From NCBI GenBank assembly GCA_964502665.1, contig CAZCXP010000160.1, forward strand, positions 1-5,189: 5,189 bases of DNA, in the 5' to 3' direction. The notes beneath the pieces were generated by a model that saw only the letters and a list, made by a program, of their open reading frames with translations, ran no database searches and was not told the origin of the DNA. The stretch's first letter is position 1; every line of letters starts with the position of its first letter. The DNA is from SOKG01 sp964502665. Its GTDB lineage: Bacteria > Chloroflexota > Dehalococcoidia > SZUA-161. This document shows, piece after piece, positions 1-5,136 of the stretch. Position numbers and translations under genes: made by a program.

Positions 1-498
1 TGTGACCCTACAGCCTGTAGGGGCGGACCTACGCGTTCGCCCTTGATCGTAATCGGGGCAGACACACGGGTTCTGACCCTACAGCCTGTAGGGGCGAACC
101 TATGCGTTCGCCATTGATTATAATCGGGGCAGACACACGGGTTCTGACCCTACAGTAGGGGCGAACCTACGCGTTCGCCCTTGATCGTAATCGGGGCAGA
201 CACGTATGTGTGACCCTACAGCCTGTAGGGGCGGACCTACGCGTTCGCCCTTGATCGTAATCGAGGCAGACACGTATGTGTGACCCTACAGCCTGTAGGG
301 GCGAACCTACGCGTTCGCCCTTGATCATAATCGGGGCAGACACACGGGTTCTGACCCTACAGTAGGGGCGGACCTACGCGTTCGCCCTTGATCATAATCG
401 AGGCAGACACGTATGTGTGACCCTACAGCCTGTAGGGGCGAACCTACGCGTTCGCCCTTGATTATAATCGGGGCAGACACGTATGTGTGACCCTACAG
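1..498. repeat. Tandem array of 66-71 bp palindromic units
   Basis: Seven complete units start at the GACCCTACAG word at 4, 75, 146, 212, 282, 353 and 419; an eighth start at 489 is cut off at 498. The left edge is mid-unit, so the array continues outside the window. Each unit holds two inverted repeats. One is CCCTACAG-C-CTGTAGGG, shortened to CCCTACAGTAGGG in units 3 and 6. The other is GGGCGAAC-CTACGC-GTTCGCCC, an 8 bp stem with a 6 nt loop. These are followed by a conserved TTGATnnTAATCGnGGCAGACAC segment. Two linker types alternate: ACGGGTTCTGA and GTATGTGTGA. No unique spacers and no open reading frame of note occur here. It looks like an amplified REP or MITE-like extragenic palindrome. 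A role as a transcription barrier downstream of the mutase gene is possible but only inferred. Confidence 0.93.
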
Positions 499-508
499 TG
501 AATGGTGC

Positions 509-2167
509 CTAGATTACTAAAATTTCCTCCTGCTCCCCGAAGACGCCGCGGAGCACATCACAGATCTCGCCCAGCGTGGCATAGGCCTCGACGCAATCGA
601 TAAACGCGGACACGGTGTTCTCTTTGCTGTTTGCCACCGCCTTCAGGCTATTCAATGCCTGAGCTACTTTCTCGTTATCCCTTTTTGCTCTCAGCGAAGT
701 CAGGCGCTTCCTCTGCTTTTCAGCCTCAACCGGATCGATTCGGAGAAGTCCCGTTATCTCCGGATAGGGGGAAACGAATTTATTGACGCCGACTACGACC
801 CTCTTTCCGTTTTCAGTATCCTTCTGAGTACGGTAAGAGCTTTCCTGAATTTCTCTTTGCTGGAAGCCGTGTTCAATGGCAGCAAGCGCGCCGCCAAGAT
901 CATCGGTCTTTTCAATGTATTTCTTGGCCTCTGCTTCCAGTGCGTCGGTCAGGTATTCGACGTAATAGGAGCCACCCAGGGGGTCAATGCAATCGGCAAC
1001 GCCGCTCTCGTAGGCCAGAAGTTGCTGTGTGCGCAGGGCAGTTGTGACCGCATCTTCGCTGGGGGTGGCGTAGGCTTCGTCGCGGGAATTCGTGTGTAGA
1101 GACTGAGTACCTCCCAATACGGCTGCCAGCGCCTGGATGGCGGTCCTCACAATGTTATTATCTGGCTGCTGTGCTGTTAATGTGTGCCCACATGTCTGTG
1201 TATGAAAGCGCAGCATCATTGAACGGGGGTCCTTGGCCCCAAATCTCTGCTGCATAATCTTGGCCCATAGCCGTCGCGCTGCCCTGAACTTGGCCACCTC
1301 CTCGAAGAGGTTTGTGTTGGCTGCAAAGAAGAATGACAGCCTGCCGGCGAATTTGTCTACGTCCAGGCCGGCGTCAATAGCTGCCTGTACGTAGGCGATT
1401 CCGTTAGCCAGGGTGAAAGCCACTTCCTGCGCTGCAGTGGAACCCGCCTCCCGGATGTGGTAGCCGCTTATGCTGATGGTGTTCCACTGAGGAAGATGCT
1501 CAGCACAGTAGTGGAAGATGTCTGTAGTCAGCCTCATCGATGGCCTGGGTGGGACGATGTAGGTGCCGCGAGCAATGTACTCCTTGAGGATATCATTTTG
1601 GATGGTGCCGTTGAGCTTCGACGGATCAACCCCTTGCTTCTTGCCCACGGCGATGTACATCGCCAGCAGGACGGGAGCGGTGGAGTTGATGGTCATTGAC
1701 GTGCTTACCTTGTCCAGTGGGATTCCCTGGAAAAGGGTTTCCATATCCTCAAGACTGGCTATGGGGACGCCTACCTTACCTACCTCGCCATGTGCCTTGG
1801 GGCTATCTGAGTCGTAGCCGATCTGGGTGGGCAAATCGAAGGCCACGCTGAGCCCAGTCTGCCCCTGTTCCAAGAGGTAGTGATAGCGGTGGTTGGTCGC
1901 CTCCGCTGAGGCGAAGCCAGAGTATTGACGCATGGTCCAGATTCTTCCGCGGTACATCGTCGGCTGCACTCCCCGGGTAAAGGGAAACTCCCCGGGGTAG
2001 CCCAGTCCGTGGTCATAGTCGAAAGCTTTGCGGTCATCAGGGGTATATACGTCGTCGATCTCGATCGCTGAAGTGGTCAGAAAACGTTCCTCTCGTTCTG
2101 GGAAGCGCTTTGTTGATGGCTGCAGCACCTTCTCCTGCCACTCCCGCTTACTCTTGCTGGTGTCCAT
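509..2167 (-). CDS. Methylmalonyl-CoA mutase, large (catalytic) subunit
   Basis: A 552-residue protein matching the substrate-binding TIM-barrel half of adenosylcobalamin-dependent acyl-CoA mutases, which interconvert (R)-methylmalonyl-CoA and succinyl-CoA in the cytoplasm. Visible motifs are TRGVQPTMYRGR (64-75), TMRQYSGF (78-85), GLSVAFDLPT (105-114), GTIQNDILKEYIARGTY (187-203), SISGYHIREAG (232-242) and the HTQT and SLHTN segments (322-325 and 356-360). By alignment from memory with the Propionibacterium enzyme, Tyr82, Arg200 and His237 correspond to Tyr89, Arg207 and His244. The Tyr/Arg pair favours methylmalonyl-CoA over isobutyryl-CoA mutase, which has Phe/Gln there. The C-terminal B12-binding domain (DxHxxG) is absent, so a separate small subunit must be encoded elsewhere. 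The ATG start is well placed: AAAAGGAG lies 5 nt upstream. The start is divergent from ruvB, and the stop is followed at once by the left repeat array. Confidence 0.95.
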   Translation of the reverse strand: MDTSKSKREWQEKVLQPSTKRFPEREERFLTTSAIEIDDVYTPDDRKAFDYDHGLGYPGEFPFTRGVQPTMYRGRIWTMRQYSGFASAEATNHRYHYLLEQGQTGLSVAFDLPTQIGYDSDSPKAHGEVGKVGVPIASLEDMETLFQGIPLDKVSTSMTINSTAPVLLAMYIAVGKKQGVDPSKLNGTIQNDILKEYIARGTYIVPPRPSMRLTTDIFHYCAEHLPQWNTISISGYHIREAGSTAAQEVAFTLANGIAYVQAAIDAGLDVDKFAGRLSFFFAANTNLFEEVAKFRAARRLWAKIMQQRFGAKDPRSMMLRFHTQTCGHTLTAQQPDNNIVRTAIQALAAVLGGTQSLHTNSRDEAYATPSEDAVTTALRTQQLLAYESGVADCIDPLGGSYYVEYLTDALEAEAKKYIEKTDDLGGALAAIEHGFQQREIQESSYRTQKDTENGKRVVVGVNKFVSPYPEITGLLRIDPVEAEKQRKRLTSLRAKRDNEKVAQALNSLKAVANSKENTVSAFIDCVEAYATLGEICDVLRGVFGEQEEILVI

Positions 2168-2172
2168 TCATG

Positions 2173-2180
2173 CTCCTTTT
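2173..2180 (-). promoter_or_regulatory. Ribosome binding site of the mutase gene
   Basis: On the minus strand AAAAGGAG is followed by 5 nt and then the ATG at 2167-2165. It fixes the start. It partly overlaps the small inverted repeat at 2178-2190. Confidence 0.75.
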
Positions 2181-2190
2181 CCCTGGGAAA
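2178..2190. promoter_or_regulatory. Small perfect palindrome overlapping mutase leader
   Basis: TTTCCC-T-GGGAAA is a perfect 6 bp inverted repeat around one central base. It lies in the 5' untranslated region of the mutase gene, immediately upstream of and touching the Shine-Dalgarno sequence. It could be an operator half-site pair or a weak RNA hairpin limiting translation. Nothing beyond the symmetry and location supports either, and a palindrome this short can occur by chance. Confidence 0.25.
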
Positions 2191-2206
2191 TTCCTTCTCC
2201 TTAAGA

Positions 2207-2235
2207 AGTCTATCCCATCCGCTGACTAGTGTCAA
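2207..2235 (-). promoter_or_regulatory. Sigma70-type promoter for the mutase gene
   Basis: Reading the minus strand, a perfect -35 box TTGACA (2235-2230) is followed by a 17 bp spacer and a -10 box TAGACT (2212-2207, four of six consensus bases). The expected transcription start near 2200 gives a leader of roughly 30-35 nt before the ATG at 2167. The optimal spacing and the correct position directly upstream of a divergent gene make this a credible housekeeping promoter. Confidence 0.6.
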
Positions 2236-2305
2236 TTAGGAGTGAATGTCTTGTGGATGGGGTCAAAGACGGTGTTTAGGTAGCCTCTGCAAAGGGGCCG
2301 TAATC

Positions 2306-2314
2306 TGATATAAT
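2306..2314 (+). promoter_or_regulatory. Extended -10 promoter for ruvB
   Basis: TGATATAAT combines an extended -10 TGn (2306-2308) with a perfect TATAAT (2309-2314). No good -35 box lies 16-18 bp upstream, where the sequence is CTCTGCAA-like; this is the usual compensation seen with extended -10 promoters. Initiation around 2320-2322 would give a leader of about 70 nt that contains the hairpin at 2346-2367. Confidence 0.6.
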
Positions 2315-2345
2315 AGCGTGGTGACTCCTGCCACGACGGGGAATT

Positions 2346-2367
2346 CGTTGCCACAGGAGTGGCAACG
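2346..2367 (+). promoter_or_regulatory. Hairpin in the ruvB leader
   Basis: CGTTGCCAC-AGGA-GTGGCAACG is a perfect 9 bp stem with a 4 nt loop, about 15 nt upstream of the ruvB ribosome binding site (AAGAGGA, 2383-2389). No U-tract follows, so it is not an obvious intrinsic terminator. Part of it (CAGGAGT, 2354-2360) is also complementary to ACTCCTG at 2324-2330, so two mutually exclusive folds are possible. It may be a regulatory leader structure, or just another dispersed palindrome of the kind abundant in this window. Confidence 0.4.
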
Positions 2368-2392
2368 CTACACGGTTGACTGAAGAGGAACG

Positions 2393-3415
2393 ATGGAGCG
2401 CATAATATCAGCTAAGCCCAGGGAAGAGGATGTTGTGCTTGATAGGGGACTCCGCCCCAGGCAGCTTGTTGATTTTGTGGGGCAGGAGAAGGTCAAGGAT
2501 AACCTCAATATAGCTATGGCTGCTGCCCAGGGTAGGGGAGAAGCGCTGGATCATATCCTCCTGTATGGCCCGCCGGGTTTGGGCAAGACTACGCTGGCCT
2601 ACATCATCGCTGCTGAGATGGGGGTGAGCATTAAGATTACCTCTGGCCCCGCTATAGAACGCCCCGGCGACCTCGCTGCTATCATCACCAATCTCAACAA
2701 GGGTGATGTCCTGTTTATCGATGAGGTGCACCGTCTGGGGCGGGTGGTGGAGGAGGTGCTATATCCGGTGATGGAGGAGTTTGCCCTCGACATCGTCATC
2801 GGCAAAGGCGCAGGAGCGAGGAGCCTCAGGCTAAACCTACCTCGCTTCACCCTTGTCGGGGCAACCACGCGCTTCGCAATGCTCAGCCCGCCGCTTCGGG
2901 AGCGATTCGGGGCGGTGTATCGTCTCGATTTCTACGATCAGGATGCTATCAAGGTCATTGTAGCGAGGTCAGCTCGCCTGCTCGGCCTGGAGGCGGAGGA
3001 GGAAGGGCTGGAGGAGATCGCTAAGCGTTCTCGGGGTACCCCCAGGGTGGCCAACCGGCTGCTGAAGCGGGTTAGGGACTATGCCGAGGTAATGGCTCAG
3101 GGTGTGATCACCAAAGAGGTTGCCTTGGAGGCGCTGGGGAAACTTGAGGTAGATTCTATAGGGCTTGATGAAGTGGACCACAAGATCCTGCGCACTATCG
3201 TCGACAAGTTCAATGGCGGGCCGGTGGGGCTGGATACCATTGCCGCTGCCATCAGCGAAGAGGCAGATACCGTTATGGATGTCTATGAACCCTACTTGCT
3301 GCAACTGAGTTTTCTGGAGCGCACCCCGCGAGGCAGGGTGGCCACGCGCTTCGCTTACGAGCACCTGGGCTTGCCCCATGCCAAGGGGCAACCTGAACAA
3401 CCCGGCCTGTGGTAA
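2393..3415 (+). CDS. ruvB: Holliday junction branch migration helicase RuvB
   Basis: A 340-residue AAA+ ATPase of the normal RuvB length. Hexameric rings of it, loaded by RuvA, pump DNA through Holliday junctions before RuvC cleavage in recombination repair. The order of motifs is complete: N-terminal RPRQLVDFVGQ (21-31), Walker A GPPGLGKTT (59-67), Walker B LFIDEVHRL (107-115), the RuvA-contacting beta-hairpin region IGKGAGARSLRLNLP (136-150), sensor 1 GATTR (156-160), arginine finger in PPLRERFG (Arg169), sensor 2 RGTPR (214-218), and a C-terminal winged helix with GGPVGLDTIAAAISEE (275-290) and TPRGRVAT (311-318). The ATG is preceded by AAGAGGA about 3 nt away, and the N-terminus MERIISAKPR fits the family. 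ruvA and ruvC are not in the window. queH follows on the same strand after 168 bp. Confidence 0.98.
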   Translation: MERIISAKPREEDVVLDRGLRPRQLVDFVGQEKVKDNLNIAMAAAQGRGEALDHILLYGPPGLGKTTLAYIIAAEMGVSIKITSGPAIERPGDLAAIITNLNKGDVLFIDEVHRLGRVVEEVLYPVMEEFALDIVIGKGAGARSLRLNLPRFTLVGATTRFAMLSPPLRERFGAVYRLDFYDQDAIKVIVARSARLLGLEAEEEGLEEIAKRSRGTPRVANRLLKRVRDYAEVMAQGVITKEVALEALGKLEVDSIGLDEVDHKILRTIVDKFNGGPVGLDTIAAAISEEADTVMDVYEPYLLQLSFLERTPRGRVATRFAYEHLGLPHAKGQPEQPGLW

Positions 3416-3420
3416 TTAGC

Positions 3421-3472
3421 GGGCACCTGAATTCGCGAGTGCAAATTCACAAGTCTTGCCTCACGGGTGCCC
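3421..3472. repeat. Nested inverted repeat after ruvB
   Basis: GGGCACC (3421-3427) is complementary to GGTGCCC (3466-3472). Directly inside it TGAATT (3428-3433) is complementary to AATTCA (3444-3449). The region starts five bases after the ruvB stop codon. It may act as a weak terminator or be a degenerate extragenic palindrome. There is no clear T-tract, so the terminator reading is weak. Confidence 0.35.
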
Positions 3473-3481
3473 TTCGATTTC

Positions 3482-3547
3482 CCCCCTTTGGTAAAGGGGG
3501 GAAGGGGGGATTGAGAATCCCCCTAAATCCCCCTTTACCAAAGGGGG
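3482..3547. repeat. Large extragenic palindrome between ruvB and queH
   Basis: A 66 nt near-perfect hairpin. The outer arm CCCCCTTTGGTAAAGGGGG (3482-3500) pairs with its exact complement at 3529-3547. After a small asymmetric internal loop (GAA against TAAAT), GGGGGATT (3505-3512) pairs with AATCCCCC (3516-3523) around a 3 nt GAG loop. It is made of G5/C5 runs and is unlike coding DNA. It closely resembles the CCCCTTTGGTAAAGGGG-type dispersed intergenic repeats I recall from many environmental genomes. In RNA it would be very stable and could attenuate read-through from ruvB into queH or protect the 3' end of the ruvB message. It has no U-tract typical of intrinsic terminators. Confidence 0.85.
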
Positions 3548-3583
3548 ACTGTTCACGGATTCAGGAGTCAACAGGGCAAGAAC

Positions 3584-4123
3584 GTGACTTCTATTCTTCT
3601 TCATGCCTGCTGCGGACCCTGCTCCACCTATGTGGTAAATTGTTTGCAGGAGCAGCGTCTCGAGGTCAGCGCTTTCTGGTACAATCCCAACGTCCACCCT
3701 TTCCGGGAGCATCAGCGCCGCCTGGAGTCGATGGAGGCATTGGCTCAAGCGACGGATTTGCCCCTGATCATAGAGCCGGGCTACGATATGCTTCGGTACT
3801 TCCAGGCTGTGGTCGGTCACGAGAGCGAGCGCTGTCCCGACTGCTACCGGCTGCGGCTTTCAAGGACCGCTGAGGTTGCTCACCAGAGAGGGTTCGACGC
3901 CTTCACTACAACCCTGCTAATCAGCCCCTACCAGAATCACGAACTGATTCGTGAGCTAGGCGAAGGGTTGGGGAGGGAGTGGGGGGTGGAGTTCTATTAC
4001 CAGGACTTCAGGCCGGGCTTTCGTGAGGGCCATCGCCTGTCCCGGGAGCTCGGTCTATATCACCAGGGGTATTGTGGCTGCGTCTACAGCGAGTGGGAAC
4101 GCTACGGCAAGGTAAAGATTTAG
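3584..4123 (+). CDS. queH: Epoxyqueuosine reductase QueH (DUF208)
   Basis: A 179-residue cytoplasmic iron-sulfur enzyme that performs the last step of queuosine synthesis, reducing epoxyqueuosine to queuosine at the tRNA wobble position. It is the cobalamin-independent counterpart of QueG. The family signature is present: HACCGPC near the N-terminus (Cys9, Cys10, Cys13), the FWYNPNVHPFREHQRR segment (31-46), CPDCYRLRL (Cys84, Cys87), TTTLLISPYQNHELI (108-122) and GYCGCVYSE (Cys164, Cys166). These cysteines are those expected to bind the [4Fe-4S] cluster and the adjacent metal. The start is GTG. It is fixed by the conserved N-terminal motif only nine residues in; the AGGG 7 nt upstream is a weak ribosome binding site. 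It follows ruvB with a large hairpin between, and is convergent with the next gene. No other que genes are visible. Confidence 0.95.
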   Translation: MTSILLHACCGPCSTYVVNCLQEQRLEVSAFWYNPNVHPFREHQRRLESMEALAQATDLPLIIEPGYDMLRYFQAVVGHESERCPDCYRLRLSRTAEVAHQRGFDAFTTTLLISPYQNHELIRELGEGLGREWGVEFYYQDFRPGFREGHRLSRELGLYHQGYCGCVYSEWERYGKVKI

Positions 4124-4169
4124 CCGGTTTTCTCGCTCTTCCTCACCTCTCGATTCTGTCCTCGGATTG

Positions 4170-4793
4170 TCAGCCGTCCACCAGCTCTTTTGGGTCGAGC
4201 ATATTTCGCTCGATTAGAGCCTTGCGTATCTCTGCGAGCGGTACATCGTCGAAAGGCCCGCGGTCCAGCAGGTATTCGATGTGCGGCTTGCCGTCCAGAT
4301 TGTGAGAGTGAAACATGGCATCACCGCGGCCGTCGAATTCTACGGGGATGAGTCTGTTCTCTTGACACATCTTCAGGTCGAAGGCAGGGGTTGCTTTGAC
4401 CCATTTACCCTCGAGGTGCAGATCCGCGTAGCCGTGCCAGGGGAATATGTCGGATTTCAAAATCTCGTACACCTTTGGTGGCAGGAGGTGGTTCCTGATC
4501 TTGGCGCAACCGAGCCGCGCTGGAATTCCAGCGGCACGGGCCAGGGCAACCAGGAGCACCGCCTTTTGGACGCAGTAGCCTTTGCCTCTGGCGAGGGTGT
4601 TGCTGGCCTGAAAGTGTTCCGGCATGTGCTTTGGCACGTATATGTTGTACTCTATCTCATCTCTCACAAAATAGAACAGGGCTTTGGCCTTTTCCATAGC
4701 ATCCTCTTTCCCCTGGGTCAATTCTCGGGCCTTCTCTTCTATTGACTCGCTATCGGAGTCAAACGTGGACGTCGGCTTCAGGTATTTATCCAA
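4170..4793 (-). CDS. Transglutaminase-like cysteine-hydrolase-fold protein
   Basis: A 207-residue soluble protein with a transglutaminase-like core. The Cys-His-Asp triad is visible: GYCVQKA (Cys74), FPWHGYADLHLEGKW (His120) and KATPAFD (Asp139), numbered from the start chosen here. Upstream lies the usual helix KALFYFVRDEIEYN. No signal peptide or membrane segment is seen, so it is probably cytoplasmic. Members of this small bacterial and archaeal group are mostly uncharacterised; peptide hydrolysis or amide chemistry is possible, but the substrate is unknown. I choose TTG at 4793 because it yields MDKYLKPTSTFD, matching the MxxYLKPT start I recall for the family, and AAGGGGG lies 4 nt upstream. 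The frame stays open to a GTG at 4889 and beyond, but that extension is encoded by the 93 bp repeats. It converges on queH with a 46 bp gap. Confidence 0.85.
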   Translation of the reverse strand: MDKYLKPTSTFDSDSESIEEKARELTQGKEDAMEKAKALFYFVRDEIEYNIYVPKHMPEHFQASNTLARGKGYCVQKAVLLVALARAAGIPARLGCAKIRNHLLPPKVYEILKSDIFPWHGYADLHLEGKWVKATPAFDLKMCQENRLIPVEFDGRGDAMFHSHNLDGKPHIEYLLDRGPFDDVPLAEIRKALIERNMLDPKELVDG

Positions 4794-4797
4794 AGTT

Positions 4798-4804
4798 CCC
4801 CCTT
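4798..4804 (-). promoter_or_regulatory. Ribosome binding site supporting the TTG start
   Basis: On the minus strand AAGGGGG is followed by AACT and then TTG (4793-4791). It is one base away from the ideal AAGGAGG and correctly spaced. It lies between the edge of the repeat array and the conserved start of the protein, and is the main sequence support for a 207-residue rather than a 239-residue or longer product. Confidence 0.55.
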
Positions 4805-4809
4805 GATTT

Positions 4810-5136
4810 CTGGTGAGCAGTAGGGTGGGTGCAGCGCAGCGAAACCCACCGTTTCCCTTCTTGGGAAGGTGGGTTCCATTCCATTTCACCCACCCTACAA
4901 TGCTGATGAGTAGTGGGGTAGGTGCAGCGCAGCGAAACCCACCGTTTCCCTTCTTGGGAAGGTGGGTTCCATTCCNNNNNNNNNNNNNNNNNNNNNNNNN
5001 NNNNNNNNNNNNNNNNNNNNNNNNNNNNNNNNNNNNNNNNNNNNNNNNNNNNNNNNNNNNNNNNNNNNNNNNNNNATTTCACCCACCCTACAATGCTGGT
5101 GAGTAGTGGGGTAGGTGCAGCGCAGCGAAACCCACC
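4810..5136. repeat. 93 bp tandem palindromic repeat array
   Basis: The word GCAGCGCAGCGAAACCCACC recurs at 4831, 4924 and 5117. The first interval is 93 bp. The second is 193 bp, of which 100 are N, so the period is again 93 once the gap is removed. In the first unit a perfect 11 bp inverted repeat GTAGGGTGGGT (4820-4830) / ACCCACCCTAC (4888-4898) bounds a 79 bp element. Inside it AACCCACC (4843-4850) pairs with GGTGGGTT (4868-4875), extended by TTCCC/GGGAA around a 5 nt loop. Later units carry GTGGGGTAGGT in the left arm. The third unit stops after AAACCCACC at 5136. It is probably a REP or MITE-like element amplified in tandem; any promoter of the transglutaminase-like gene must lie in or beyond it. 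Confidence 0.9.
4976..5075. other. Assembly gap (100 N)
   Basis: Exactly 100 N, a conventional placeholder length, interrupting the 93 bp repeat array. The bases on either side (ATTCC and ATTTCACCC) are contiguous in the first intact unit at 4878-4891, so the flanks join in phase. The true number of repeat units is therefore unknown. Confidence 0.97.

Noticed and set aside
1..498. CRISPR-like array
   Set aside because: The regular spacing is 66-71 bp, but the entire unit is repeated; there are no unique spacers and no cas genes.
1780..2037. Second minus-strand frame inside the mutase gene, and similar plus-strand frames at 857-1099, 1457-1699 and 1563-1817
   Set aside because: They are shadows of the mutase coding sequence with low-complexity, unconserved-looking translations.
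2321..2392. Known riboswitch class upstream of ruvB
   Set aside because: The leader is only about 70 nt with one simple hairpin and no recognisable conserved riboswitch core.
2408..2731. Minus-strand frames inside ruvB (also 2599-2868 and 2969-3400)
   Set aside because: They lie fully within a complete ruvB and show no recognisable domain or independent ribosome binding site.
3421..3547. Intrinsic terminator of ruvB
   Set aside because: Strong hairpins exist but no T-tract follows either one, so I list them as repeats rather than terminators.
3409..3873. Open reading frame overlapping the palindrome and the start of queH
   Set aside because: It runs through the G/C-run hairpin and in another frame over queH, whose conserved motifs show the true coding frame.
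4281..4745. Plus-strand frame opposite the transglutaminase-like gene
   Set aside because: The minus strand carries the catalytic triad and family motifs; the plus-strand product has none.
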